From: Pseudomonas sp. HS6
GTDB taxonomy: Bacteria; Pseudomonadota; Gammaproteobacteria; Pseudomonadales; Pseudomonadaceae
Direction of reading: 5' to 3'
DNA: 64,000 nt
NCBI RefSeq assembly: GCF_023375815.1
Contig: NZ_CP067412.1
Span: 6,386,001-6,450,000 of the forward strand
Position 1 is the stretch's first letter. Each line of letters starts with the position of its first letter. Position numbers and translations under genes: made by a program. Positions 51,091 to 59,541 of the stretch are shown one piece after another. Below the pieces are notes generated by a model that ran no database searches, had not been told where the DNA came from, and saw nothing but the letters and a program-made list of their open reading frames with translations.

Positions 51091-51376
51091 GCCCTCACCC
51101 TAACCCTCCCGAAACGTCGGACCGCCCGGAGGGAGAGGGGACTGACCGGGGGATGCTTCAGAGGTCCACCGACCTGAAAGAACTTGGCTGAATCCAGAAT
51201 TCACTCGGCTCAAGTGCTTTGGCGGAATCCGAATTGACTTGGTTCAGGTGCTTTGGCCTCGGCTCAGGTGCTTTTGCAAAACCATAGTCGACTCGGTCAT
51301 TCAGGTCGATGTATGACGTAAGACACCTCGGTCGGCTCCCTCGCCCCTCTGGGGAGAGGGCTGGGGAGAGGGGGGG
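51091..51376. repeat. MITE-like dispersed repeat, copy 2
   Basis: A 286-bp non-coding element between the nitroreductase and the histidine kinase gene. Its termini (CCCTCACCCTAACCCTCCCG...; ...GGGCTGGGGAGAGGGG) match the reverse complement of the 38781-38972 copy. Inside lie three near-direct repeats of TCA(A/G)GTGCTTT(G/T)G, which explain the greater length of this copy. Confidence 0.7.
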
Positions 51377-51377
51377 G

Positions 51378-52718
51378 TCAGGGCTGCACCACAATCCCAG
51401 GCTCCAACGGCAACTCAAGACTCGCCACAAACCCACCCTGCGGATGATTCGCCAGCACCAGCGTCCCGCCATGTCGCTCCGCAGCCCGCCGGGCAATTGC
51501 CAATCCCAGGCCATGCCCAGCCGCAGTCTGCCCCGGCGCCCGATAAAACGGCTCACCCAACTGGCTCAAATGCTCCGCCTGCACCCCCGGCCCATGGTCG
51601 CGCACGCTGACCACGATCCGCTCGCCCTGACGTGAAGCCTGCATTTCAATCGACTGCCCCACCGGGTTGAAGCGCTGGGCATTGCGCAGCAGGTTGTCCA
51701 CGGCGCGCTCGATCATGGTTGGCCATCCGGTCATTTTGAGCTGCGGCTCGGCTTCCAGGCGCACGGTCTGCTCGGGCGAGCCGAGTTGCGCGTCCTTTTG
51801 CAGAGTACCCAGCAGGGCATTCAAGTCCACGGCTTCGGCGCTGGCGTTGTCGGCATCGACCCGTGCCAGCACCAGAATTTCGCTGATCAGCGCTTCCAGC
51901 CGATCGCACTCGCGGGTCAGGCGTGGCCAGAGTTTTTCCCGTTCTTCCGGGCTCGCCCGTTCGGCCAATGCCAGCGCGATGCGTAGCCGTGCCAGCGGTG
52001 AACGCAACTCGTGGGACACGTCGCGCAGCAACTGGCGCTGACTGCCAATCAGGCTTTGCAGGCGTGCGCCCATGCGGTTGAAGTCGTTGGCCAGTACGCC
52101 GAACTCATCGCGGCGGTTGGCGAGTTTCGCCAGGCTGTTCTGCTGGTAGGTGGTCTGCCCCAGATCGTGCACCGCGCCGCGCAAACGGCTGAGCGGGCGG
52201 GTGATGGAGAAGGTCACCAGCAGGCTGAACAGGGTCAGCACCACCAATGCGATCCCCAGGGCGCTCAATGGCCAGAGCAGGCTTTCGCGGTGCCAGGCGT
52301 CGAGTTCCGGGTGCGGAATGCGGTAGATGAAGAGGTAGGTGTCGCCGCTTTTTTCGCTGGTGAATTCATCGGTCAGACGTCGCCATGGCAGGCGTCGGTC
52401 GTCGTTGTTCTGCCGTGCTTCGAAGGCGGCCGCGCGACGGGGGAAGGTGCCGCGCACCACCGGGTCGCCGCTCTCGTTCAGCACTTGCACGTCGATGTGG
52501 TATTGGCGTTTGCGTTGTTCGAGGATGTCCTGGGCAGCGTCTTCGCCCTGGGCTTCGTAGGTCTGCGTCCAGTCGGCGGCCAGGGTGTTGAGGCCCGGAT
52601 GGCGGCTGAGGATCCACGCGTCCTGGTTGAGCATGTGCCCCAGCAGAATGGAAAGCCCTGCAACCAGAGCGATGGCCAGCCAGAAGCTTGCGAGAATACG
52701 CCAGAACAATGAACGCAC
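51378..52718 (-). CDS. CpxA-like sensor histidine kinase
   Basis: A 446-residue membrane kinase: TM1 (residues 8-28), a periplasmic domain to about 150, TM2, HAMP (SITRPLSRLRGAV), H-box RDVSHELRSPLARLR with His236, N-box AVDNLLRNAQRFNP, and G-boxes DHGPGV and GHGLGLAIARR. It pairs with the response regulator at 53479, and the Spy/CpxP-like gene lies between them. The three genes resemble a Cpx envelope-stress system. A terminator and REP pair separate the kinase from the upstream genes, so its expression may be uncoupled. Confidence 0.9.
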   Translation of the reverse strand: MRSLFWRILASFWLAIALVAGLSILLGHMLNQDAWILSRHPGLNTLAADWTQTYEAQGEDAAQDILEQRKRQYHIDVQVLNESGDPVVRGTFPRRAAAFEARQNNDDRRLPWRRLTDEFTSEKSGDTYLFIYRIPHPELDAWHRESLLWPLSALGIALVVLTLFSLLVTFSITRPLSRLRGAVHDLGQTTYQQNSLAKLANRRDEFGVLANDFNRMGARLQSLIGSQRQLLRDVSHELRSPLARLRIALALAERASPEEREKLWPRLTRECDRLEALISEILVLARVDADNASAEAVDLNALLGTLQKDAQLGSPEQTVRLEAEPQLKMTGWPTMIERAVDNLLRNAQRFNPVGQSIEMQASRQGERIVVSVRDHGPGVQAEHLSQLGEPFYRAPGQTAAGHGLGLAIARRAAERHGGTLVLANHPQGGFVASLELPLEPGIVVQP

Positions 52719-52746
52719 AATGATTCCTCAGAACAATCGCAAATCC

Positions 52747-52836
52747 CTGTGGGAGCGAGCTTGCTCGCGATAGCGCAGTGTCAGACAGATCAGTCTTGTC
52801 TGATACACCGCTATCGCGAGCAAGCTCGCTCCCACA
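52747..52836. repeat. REP inverted pair (REPIN)
   Basis: TGTGGGAGCGAGCTTGCTCG with its inverted copy (CGAGCAAGCTCGCTCCCACA), spacer about 50 bp, between the kinase and the CpxP-like gene. Confidence 0.88.
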
Positions 52837-52847
52837 TTGGATTGGGT

Positions 52848-52880
52848 AAAAAAAGACCCGACGGCGTGAACCGTCGGGTC
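52848..52880 (-). terminator. Terminator after the Spy/CpxP-like gene
   Basis: The stem GACCCGACGG / CCGTCGGGTC has a six-base loop. On the minus strand it is followed by seven T residues. It sits between the CpxP-like gene and the kinase gene. Confidence 0.9.
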
Positions 52881-52886
52881 ATTACA

Positions 52887-53336
52887 TTATTGCGCCTTTT
52901 GCGGCTGTTGCGCTTTCCAGGCCTTGAATTCAGCCCATTCGGCGCGACGCTCGGCCTGTTTCTTCTGGATTTCGTCGAATTTCTTCTGTTGATCCGGTTT
53001 CAGCGCGGCGCGGACATCGGATTCGGCTTTCTTGTGGTTGGCCGCCATCTCGTCCTTCATGGCTTTCTGGTCGGCTGGCGAGAGTTTCTCCAGGTATTTC
53101 TCGACCGTCTGCTTACGCTCGTGCATCTGCTCGCCCATGATCTTGCGGATCTGCTCGCGCTGTTCGCGGGACAGGTCCAGCTGGCTGTACGGGCCTTTGC
53201 CGTGCATGCCGTGCATCTGACCGCCGTGGCGCCAGCCACCGTCCGGCCCACCCATCGGGCCACCATCCTGCGGCACGGCCATGGCGACGGTTGGCAGAGC
53301 GGCAGCGAACATCAGAGCGATAAGAGTCTTGCGCAT
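52887..53336 (-). CDS. Spy/CpxP-like periplasmic stress protein
   Basis: A 149-residue protein: signal peptide 1-20 (ALMFAAALPTVAMA), a Gly/His/Met-rich linker (MGGPDGGWRHGGQMHGMHG), then a helical domain with the LTxxQ-type motif (YSQLDLSREQREQIRKIMGEQM) and coiled-coil-like Lys/Glu helices. CpxP proteins inhibit the Cpx kinase and act as chaperones. The His/Met linker may bind copper or zinc (inference). It lies between the response regulator and the kinase. Confidence 0.88.
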   Translation of the reverse strand: MRKTLIALMFAAALPTVAMAVPQDGGPMGGPDGGWRHGGQMHGMHGKGPYSQLDLSREQREQIRKIMGEQMHERKQTVEKYLEKLSPADQKAMKDEMAANHKKAESDVRAALKPDQQKKFDEIQKKQAERRAEWAEFKAWKAQQPQKAQ

Positions 53337-53478
53337 GGTGTATCTCCTTGTCTCGTTCCCGGTACGTTCCGGATGAGTTCAGATTACGGAGATCAAGGTC
53401 AGCGGCGGTCAGCGCTGCGTAAAGCTTGGGTAAAGACGCTTTGTCATCAAACTGACAAAGCGTCCGCTTGCGAGGGAT

Positions 53479-54156
53479 TCAGAGGCTGTAATAGTAGCCA
53501 CGGCTGCGCAGGGCGACGATGCGCGGGCGGCCGTCGGCGTGGGGGCCGATCTTCTTGCGCAGGTTGCTGACGTGCATGTCCAGGCTGCGGTCGTACAGGG
53601 TCAGCTTGCGGCCGAGGGCGATCTGCGCCAGTTCCTGTTTGTCCAGCGGCTCGCCCGGCTGCTTGAGCAGGGCTTCGAGCAGGCGGCTTTCGGAAACGGT
53701 GAGGGTGAATTCCTTTTCGTCGATACTGACCACGCCACGTACCGGGCTGAAACTCAAATCACCCAACTCAAGTTGGGTCGAGACGGCGGCCGGGTGACTG
53801 CGGCGCAAAACGGCGCGCAGGCGCGCGGTGAGCTCACGCGGGTCGCACGGTTTGGCCAGATAATCGTCGGCGCCCAGTTCCAGGCCGAGGATGCGATCCA
53901 GCGGCTCGCCGCGTGCAGAGAGCATCAGCACCGGCAGGTCGGGGTGGTCGTTGCGCAGTTGCTTGAGCAGTTCCAGACCGCTGCCATCAGGCAGCATCAC
54001 GTCGAGCACTACGGCGGCGGGTGCGGTTTCGGCCAATGCCTTGCGGGCGCTCTGGCCGTCGTGGCAAGCACGGACCTGAAAGCCTTCCTGGCTCAGCCAA
54101 CTGCTCAGGAGCTCACACAGCTCCTCGTCATCATCAATCAGTAACAGCTCGCTCAT
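53479..54156 (-). CDS. CpxR-like OmpR-family response regulator
   Basis: A 225-residue regulator: receiver with acidic pocket (IDDDEE at 7-12) and phospho-acceptor Asp52 (VVLDVMLPDG), lysine in YLAKPCDP, and a winged-helix DNA-binding domain (SESRLLEALLKQPGEPLDKQEL; DMHVSNLRKKIG; IVALRSRGYYYSL). It is read leftward toward the CpxP-like and kinase genes. A small coiled-coil membrane protein gene lies 7 bp upstream in the same operon. Confidence 0.92.
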   Translation of the reverse strand: MSELLLIDDDEELCELLSSWLSQEGFQVRACHDGQSARKALAETAPAAVVLDVMLPDGSGLELLKQLRNDHPDLPVLMLSARGEPLDRILGLELGADDYLAKPCDPRELTARLRAVLRRSHPAAVSTQLELGDLSFSPVRGVVSIDEKEFTLTVSESRLLEALLKQPGEPLDKQELAQIALGRKLTLYDRSLDMHVSNLRKKIGPHADGRPRIVALRSRGYYYSL

Positions 54157-54163
54157 GACTCAC

Positions 54164-54574
54164 TCAATTTAGCCATTGTCGACGTTTTCGACTTGCACCA
54201 CTGGCAAAGATACCGCAGAGCAGGGCCAATAGCGCTACCCCGGCACCGGTGACGAACCATTGCTGCTGTTCGGTCAGCAGGCGCGGCAGCGGGCTGGCCT
54301 GGGCTTCCTTGAGTTGCAGCTTCAGGCGCTGGTTCTCTTGGCGCAACCGGGCAAGCTGGGCGCTTTCGCGGGTGTTGTCGGCATCTTGCAGTTGTTTGCT
54401 CAGTTCTTCCCGCTGCTGCTCGCTGGCCTTCAGGCGCTGCTGCAACTCGGTGATCTGGCTGCCGGCGCTCAACGAAAGCGGCGTGGAGTTGCCGCTTTCG
54501 GTGGTTTCTACACCATGGGCGGGCGCCACGATCGACAACGTGACCAACATCAGACACAACGGACCCTTGCGCAT
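54164..54574 (-). CDS. Exported coiled-coil protein with C-terminal membrane anchor
   Basis: A 136-residue protein: signal peptide (KGPLCLMLVTLSIVAPAHG), a long coiled coil (ITELQQRLKASEQQREELSK, then RLRQENQRLKLQLKEA) and a C-terminal transmembrane helix with a basic end (WFVTGAGVALLALLCGIFASGASRKRRQ). Start ATG 54574 follows CAGGAG. It ends 7 bp before the response-regulator gene, so it is likely the first gene of the Cpx-like operon. Similar membrane-anchored coiled-coil proteins are annotated as TIGR04211-like, but the SH3 part is absent here. A role as signal-modulating partner is inference. Confidence 0.8.
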   Translation of the reverse strand: MRKGPLCLMLVTLSIVAPAHGVETTESGNSTPLSLSAGSQITELQQRLKASEQQREELSKQLQDADNTRESAQLARLRQENQRLKLQLKEAQASPLPRLLTEQQQWFVTGAGVALLALLCGIFASGASRKRRQWLN

Positions 54575-54695
54575 CGCGACTCCTGTTACCAAATGGATAT
54601 TGGGCAGGTTGTCGGCCGGCAAACGAGAATAATGAGCGATTGAGAACGCGATGAACCGACAAGGTTCATCGCGTGGGGACACGGGCGGGGGAAAG

Positions 54696-54995
54696 TTACG
54701 GCAGGACTTGCTTGAACGGCTTCACGACAACATTGGCGTAGACGCCGGCGGCGATATACGGATCGGCATCGGCCCAGGCTTGCGCAGCGCTCAGGGAGTC
54801 GAATTCGGCGACGATCAGGCTGCCGGTGAAACCCGCAGCGCCCGGATCATTGCTGTCGACGGCCGGGTGCGGGCCGGCCAGGACGATGCGGCCTTCGCCC
54901 TTGAGCACTTGCAGGCGTTCAAGGTGGGCCGGGCGGGCGGCGAGGCGCGCGTCCAGGGAGTTGGCGACGTCGGTGGCAATGATTGCGTAGAGCAT
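54696..54995 (-). CDS. YciI-like protein
   Basis: A 99-residue YciI-family protein ([54 protein letters not shown]), a small ferredoxin-like fold with a conserved Asp/His pocket but no firm function. Its start is 1 bp from the YciB stop, so the two form an operon, as in many gammaproteobacteria. Confidence 0.93.
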   Translation of the reverse strand: MLYAIIATDVANSLDARLAARPAHLERLQVLKGEGRIVLAGPHPAVDSNDPGAAGFTGSLIVAEFDSLSAAQAWADADPYIAAGVYANVVVKPFKQVLP

Positions 54996-54996
54996 G

Positions 54997-55593
54997 TCAG
55001 TCCTCGGTTTTTGGTGTTGTGGTATCGGCGTCGTGCAGGTGACGGGACAGGTAGATGCCCTGAGCGACCAGGAACAGCACGGTCAAGCCCAGGCTGCCGA
55101 ACACCTTGAAGTCCACCCAGAAGTCCTGGAAGGTGAACGCGACGAACAGGTTGGCGGCGCCGCAGAACAGGAAGAAGCCGATCCAGGCGATGTTCAGGCG
55201 CGTCCAGACCGGGTCCGGCAATGTCAGCGCGTGGCCCATGATGCGTTTGATCAGCAGGCGGTCACCGATGAAGTGGCTACCGATGAAGGCCAGGGCGAAC
55301 ATCCAGTTGACCACCGGGGCTTTCCATTTCAGGAAGGTCTCGCTGTGGAAGGCCAGGGTCAGGCTGCCGAACACGAGGCAGGCAATCAGGGTCAGCCACT
55401 GGCTCTTTTCCAGCTTGCGCTGCTTGATGAAGAGCGCGCCATAGACCACCAGGGAGCTGATGATCAGCACGGCGGTGGCGCTGTAAATGCCGCCAACCGT
55501 CAACTCATGACCGGCGACGTCGACGGTGCGTGGATCGAGTTTGTAGACGATGAAGAACAGCAGAAGCGGGATGAAATCGATGAATTGTTTCAC
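54997..55593 (-). CDS. yciB: Septation protein A / YciB family
   Basis: A 198-residue inner-membrane protein with five hydrophobic helices and the YciB pattern: [59 protein letters not shown]. Members affect cell-envelope organisation at division. A GTG at 55593 gives the family start (VKQFIDFIP); an ATG at 55632 would add 13 unlike residues. Followed at once by yciI. Confidence 0.9.
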   Translation of the reverse strand: MKQFIDFIPLLLFFIVYKLDPRTVDVAGHELTVGGIYSATAVLIISSLVVYGALFIKQRKLEKSQWLTLIACLVFGSLTLAFHSETFLKWKAPVVNWMFALAFIGSHFIGDRLLIKRIMGHALTLPDPVWTRLNIAWIGFFLFCGAANLFVAFTFQDFWVDFKVFGSLGLTVLFLVAQGIYLSRHLHDADTTTPKTED

Positions 55594-55680
55594 AGTGAGA
55601 GCCAGAAGCTGGATGTGGCGGCATAATAACAAACATATGGGCGCGCGATAGCGCCAGCTGATTTGAGGTTACACATCCCC

Positions 55681-56544
55681 GTGAATGTTGATTTGCACTG
55701 CCACAGCACGGCCTCCGATGGCGCCCTGGCGCCTGCGGCACTGGTTGCGCGTGCGTTCGAGAACGGCGTGCGAGTCCTGGCCCTGACCGATCACGATACC
55801 CTTGAAGGCCTGGCTGAAGCGCGTATCGCGGCCACCGAACTGGGGATGCAACTGGTCAACGGCGTCGAACTGTCCTGCACCTGGGGCGGCGCGACCATTC
55901 ATGTGCTGGGCTACGGTTTCGACGTCAATGCCGCACCGTTGGTCGAGGCGATTGCCAAGCTGCACGATGGCCGCTGGCTACGGTCTGAAGAAATAAGCCG
56001 CAAGCTCGCCCTCAAGGGCATGCCGAATGCGCTCGACGGCGCGCGGCAGATCCAGCAGGAACTGGGCGACAGCGGCAACGCGCCGGCCCGTCCGCATTTC
56101 GCCGACTGGATGGTGCGTGAAGGTTTTGTAAAGGATCGCGCCGAGGCATTCCGCAAATGGCTCGGCGCCGGCAAGCTGGGGGACGTCAAGCAACACTGGC
56201 CGACCCTCGAAGACACCGTCGGCACGCTGCGCGCCGCCGGGGCGTGGGTCAGTCTGGCGCATCCCTGGCACTACGATTTCACGCGCAGCAAGCGCCGAAA
56301 GCTGATTGCCGACTATATTCAAGCGGGCGGGCATGCGATCGAAGTGGTCAACGGTCATCAGCCTGCGGAACAGGTGGGCAGCCTCGCAATCCTTGCCCGT
56401 GAATTCGGTCTGCTGGTCAGCGCCGGCAGTGATTTCCATGGCCCTGGTGGCTGGTCCGAGATCGGCCAGTACCGGCCGGTGCCGGAGGACCTTCCACCCC
56501 TGTGGTGTCGGTTCAAACATGACACAGTTATTGCCGCCGTCTGA
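55681..56544 (+). CDS. PHP-domain phosphoesterase (YciV / RNase AM-like)
   Basis: A 287-residue PHP protein with all metal-binding motifs: VDLHCHSTASDG, ALTDHD, GVELSC, HPWHYD and SAGSDFHG. E. coli YciV (RNase AM) trims the 5' ends of rRNAs and acts on 3',5'-bisphosphates; the same function is expected. A GTG at 55681 gives the family N-terminus. It starts a rightward block with yciO, scpA and scpB (13 bp gap to the next gene). Confidence 0.9.
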   Translation: MNVDLHCHSTASDGALAPAALVARAFENGVRVLALTDHDTLEGLAEARIAATELGMQLVNGVELSCTWGGATIHVLGYGFDVNAAPLVEAIAKLHDGRWLRSEEISRKLALKGMPNALDGARQIQQELGDSGNAPARPHFADWMVREGFVKDRAEAFRKWLGAGKLGDVKQHWPTLEDTVGTLRAAGAWVSLAHPWHYDFTRSKRRKLIADYIQAGGHAIEVVNGHQPAEQVGSLAILAREFGLLVSAGSDFHGPGGWSEIGQYRPVPEDLPPLWCRFKHDTVIAAV

Positions 56545-56557
56545 ACAGGTAGAGAAT

Positions 56558-57187
56558 GTGAGTCAATTTTTCCAGATCCATCCGGAAAACCCGCAAGCGC
56601 GCCTGATCAAACAGGCCGTGGAGATCATCCGCAAGGGCGGGGTGGTGATTTATCCCACGGACTCTTCCTACGCCATCGGTTGCCAGATGGGCGACAAGAC
56701 GGCTGTGGAGCGCGTTCGCCGCTTGCGTCAGCTCGACGATAAGCACAACTTCGCGCTGATTTGCAGTGACCTGTCGCAGTTAGGCTTGTTCGCCAAGATC
56801 GACACCGGCACCTTCCGGATTCTGAAAGCGCATTTGCCGGGGCCTTACACCTTCATTCTCAACGCCACCCGCGAAGTGCCACGGCTGTTGCTGCATCCGA
56901 AGAAACGCACCATCGGCCTTCGCGTGCCGAGTCATCCGATTGCTTTGGCGCTGCTCGCCGAGCTGGGCGAGCCGCTGATGAGCGTGACCCTGATCATGCC
57001 TGGCGATGAAGACCCGCTGAGCGATCCGTACGAAATGCGCCAGTTGCTCGAGCATCAAGTGGACCTGATCATCGACGGCGGTTTCGGCGGCATCAAGGCC
57101 TCCACCGTTATCGACCTGACGGGCGATGATCCGGAAGTGGTCCGCGTCGGTTGCGGCGATCCGGCTCCGTTCATGGTCGAGGCCTGA
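56558..57187 (+). CDS. YciO-family (TsaC-like) protein
   Basis: A 209-residue member of the YrdC/Sua5/YciO superfamily: QAVEIIRKGGVVIYPTDSSYAIGC, KHNFALICSDLSQL, KRTIGLRVPSHPI, STVIDLTGDDPEVVRVG. YciO proteins resemble the threonylcarbamoyl-AMP synthase TsaC but carry a different RNA/nucleotide surface; whether this one takes part in tRNA t6A synthesis is uncertain. The start is GTG 56558 with GGTAGAG ahead. Its stop directly abuts the scpA start. Confidence 0.9.
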   Translation: MSQFFQIHPENPQARLIKQAVEIIRKGGVVIYPTDSSYAIGCQMGDKTAVERVRRLRQLDDKHNFALICSDLSQLGLFAKIDTGTFRILKAHLPGPYTFILNATREVPRLLLHPKKRTIGLRVPSHPIALALLAELGEPLMSVTLIMPGDEDPLSDPYEMRQLLEHQVDLIIDGGFGGIKASTVIDLTGDDPEVVRVGCGDPAPFMVEA

Positions 57188-58006
57188 ATGTCAGCAGTGG
57201 AAACCGTTGATCCCCAGGCCGGTGCCCAGCAGGAACTGCCGTTTGCCATGGTCTATGGCCAGGCCGTCACGGAAATGCCGCTGGACCTGTACATTCCGCC
57301 GGACGCCCTGGAAGTCTTCCTCGAAGCCTTCGAAGGCCCGCTCGACCTGCTGCTGTACCTGATCCGCAAACAGAACATCAATATCCTCGACATCCCGGTG
57401 GCGGAAATCACCCGCCAGTACATGGGCTATGTCGAGTTGATGCAGTCGGTGCGCCTGGAACTGGCCGCCGAATACCTGGTGATGGCCGCGATGCTGGCCG
57501 AGATCAAGTCGCGGATGCTGTTGCCACGGGCCGAAACCGTCGAAGAAGAAGAGGACGACCCGCGCGCCGAACTGATCCGCCGCCTGCAGGAATACGAACG
57601 CTTCAAGGCGGCTGCCGAAGGCATCGACGGCCTGAGCCGGGTCGGTCGCGACGTGATCGTGCCCAAGCTCGACGCCCCGGAAGCCCGGGCGCGCAAGCTG
57701 CTGCCGGACGTGGCGCTGGAAGAAATATTGATGTCGATGGCTGAAGTGCTGCGCCGTGGCGACATGTTCGAAAGCCATCAGGTCAGCCGCGAGGCACTGT
57801 CCACCCGCGAACGCATGAGCGATGTGCTGGAACGGCTCAAGGGCGGCGGGTTTGTGCCGTTCGTCGAGCTGTTCACCGCCGAAGAAGGCCGGCTCGGTGT
57901 AGTGGTGACCTTCATGGCGATCCTTGAACTGGTCAAGGAATCCTTGGTCGAGCTGGTGCAGAATGAGCCGTTCGCCGCGATCCACGTGCGAGCCCGAGCC
58001 GAATAA
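57188..58006 (+). CDS. scpA: Segregation and condensation protein A
   Basis: A 272-residue kleisin. The family motifs are FEGPLDLLLYLIRKQNINILDIPVAEITRQYM, LELAAEYLVMAAMLAEIKSRMLLP and the C-terminal winged helix VVTFMAILELVKESLVEL. With ScpB it forms the non-SMC part of the chromosome condensin. An N-terminal extension of about 37 residues is common in Pseudomonas. The ATG at 57188 directly follows the previous TGA; the next gene starts 11 bp after the stop. Confidence 0.96.
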   Translation: MSAVETVDPQAGAQQELPFAMVYGQAVTEMPLDLYIPPDALEVFLEAFEGPLDLLLYLIRKQNINILDIPVAEITRQYMGYVELMQSVRLELAAEYLVMAAMLAEIKSRMLLPRAETVEEEEDDPRAELIRRLQEYERFKAAAEGIDGLSRVGRDVIVPKLDAPEARARKLLPDVALEEILMSMAEVLRRGDMFESHQVSREALSTRERMSDVLERLKGGGFVPFVELFTAEEGRLGVVVTFMAILELVKESLVELVQNEPFAAIHVRARAE

Positions 58007-58017
58007 CGAGTCCCGAT

Positions 58018-59049
58018 ATGAACCTGAGTGAACCCCGCGAGCTGGCGCCCCTGCTTGAAGCCTTTCTGTTGGCCTCGGGAAAGCCGCAGACCCTTGAACG
58101 CCTGTACGAGCTGTTCGAGGAAGCTGAACGGCCGGAGCCGCCGGTCTTCAAGAAGGCCCTGACCCTGCTCGGAAAGTCCTGCGAGGGGCGGGCGTTCGAG
58201 CTCGTGGAGGTTGCCTCCGGCTATCGCCTGCAAATCCGCGAGAAGTTCGCACCGTGGGTCGGCCGTCTGTGGGAAGAACGCCCTCAGCGTTATTCCCGAG
58301 CCCTGCTGGAAACCATGGCGCTGATCGCCTATCGCCAGCCGATCACTCGCGGCGAGATCGAGGATGTGCGGGGCGTGGCGGTCAACACCAACATCGTCAA
58401 GACGCTGATGGAACGCGAGTGGATCCGCATCGTCGGCTACCGTGACGTGCCGGGCAAACCGGCGATGTTCGCCACCACCAAGCTGTTTCTCGATCACTTC
58501 AACCTCAAGAGCCTCGACGAGCTGCCACCATTGGCCGAGTTGCGCGAGATCGAGCCGGATCCGGTGCTCGACTTCGACGACGCCCCGGTGCCGCCGGGCT
58601 TGCAGGAACTGGCCGATGCCAGTGCCGAACCGGAAGAGCCGAAAGAGGAAACCAGTTTCCACACGCTGCTGCTGGAACTGGACAGCATGGAGGAGGGGAT
58701 CAAGACCGACTTCGACGATTTGCTGCGTGATGTTGCGGATGGCGAGCCGATGCCGTCGGGGTTTGAGTCCGACCTGATTGAACCATCAGTCGATGTCGAG
58801 CCTGAGGCAGAGCCAGAGGACGATTTTGAACCTGAATCAGAATTTGAGCCTGAGTTTGAGCCCGAGCCTGAACCTGAGCAGGAAGACGATGTGCTCGGCG
58901 TGGCTGAAGCCCGGGAAAAACTGCTGGCCGCCGTCGCCCGCCTCGAACAACCCGCACCAGAACCTGAGGAAGAGCTGAGCGAAGAAGAAGCCGAAGCCCG
59001 CGCACTGGCCGAAGCCATCGAAGCCGAACGCCGCGAATTCGAAGATTGA
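58018..59049 (+). CDS. scpB: Segregation and condensation protein B with acidic C-terminal tail
   Basis: A 343-residue protein. Residues 1-180 carry the two winged helices of ScpB (LLEAFLLASGKPQTLERLYELFEEAE; ALLETMALIAYRQPITRGEIEDVRGV). The last roughly 150 residues are an unusually long acidic tail (about one Glu or Asp in every three) with Pro-Glu repeats (EPESEFEPEFEPEPEPEQED), absent from most ScpB proteins. The tail is likely disordered and may tune ScpA/SMC binding. A REP pair follows. Confidence 0.93.
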   Translation: MNLSEPRELAPLLEAFLLASGKPQTLERLYELFEEAERPEPPVFKKALTLLGKSCEGRAFELVEVASGYRLQIREKFAPWVGRLWEERPQRYSRALLETMALIAYRQPITRGEIEDVRGVAVNTNIVKTLMEREWIRIVGYRDVPGKPAMFATTKLFLDHFNLKSLDELPPLAELREIEPDPVLDFDDAPVPPGLQELADASAEPEEPKEETSFHTLLLELDSMEEGIKTDFDDLLRDVADGEPMPSGFESDLIEPSVDVEPEAEPEDDFEPESEFEPEFEPEPEPEQEDDVLGVAEAREKLLAAVARLEQPAPEPEEELSEEEAEARALAEAIEAERREFED

Positions 59050-59076
59050 GCTCAATGTTCCTGTTACCGAAGCACC

Positions 59077-59168
59077 CTGTGGGAGCGGGCTTGCCCGCGA
59101 AGGCGCCCGAGCAGTCAAAGATGATGTTGAATGTACCGGCCTCATCGCGGGCAAGCCCGCACCCACAG
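59077..59168. repeat. REP inverted pair (REPIN)
   Basis: TGTGGGAGCGGGCTTGCCCG and the inverted GCGGGCAAGCCCGCACCCAC, with a spacer of about 50 bp, between scpB and the DUF1289 gene. Confidence 0.88.
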
Positions 59169-59194
59169 GTTTATGTGCTGTTCTGGAGTATTTG

Positions 59195-59386
59195 ATGAGC
59201 GCGACCAAAGACCCTTGCATCACTCTCTGCAAGTTCAATGACGACATCTGCCTCGGCTGTGGTCGCAGCAAGCGCGAGATCAGGGCCTGGAAGAAGCTCG
59301 ACAAGGACGACAAGCGCACGGTGCTGGCCGAAGCCGCGTTGCGCCTGATCAAACTGGGTGCCACCGGTCGGCGGAAAAAGAAATAA
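59195..59386 (+). CDS. DUF1289-family zinc-ribbon-like protein
   Basis: A 63-residue protein with the DUF1289 cysteine pattern DPCITLCKFNDDICLGCGRS, then W and basic helices. The cysteines likely bind a metal ion. ATG 59195 follows CTGGAG. Members are often encoded beside rluB-like genes, as here. Confidence 0.9.
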   Translation: MSATKDPCITLCKFNDDICLGCGRSKREIRAWKKLDKDDKRTVLAEAALRLIKLGATGRRKKK

Positions 59387-59541
59387 CCTTGTCCTGATCG
59401 ACTAGTCTCTGATGCGCGAACCAACACATCCGCGTATGATTCGCGACCCTTCGGCGATCCCTTCGCCCGAAAACCCAGATTTCAACGCTTCGGCAGGCTC
59501 AATCCTGAGCCGCTGAACAGACCACACCGGGAGGTGCCCAG

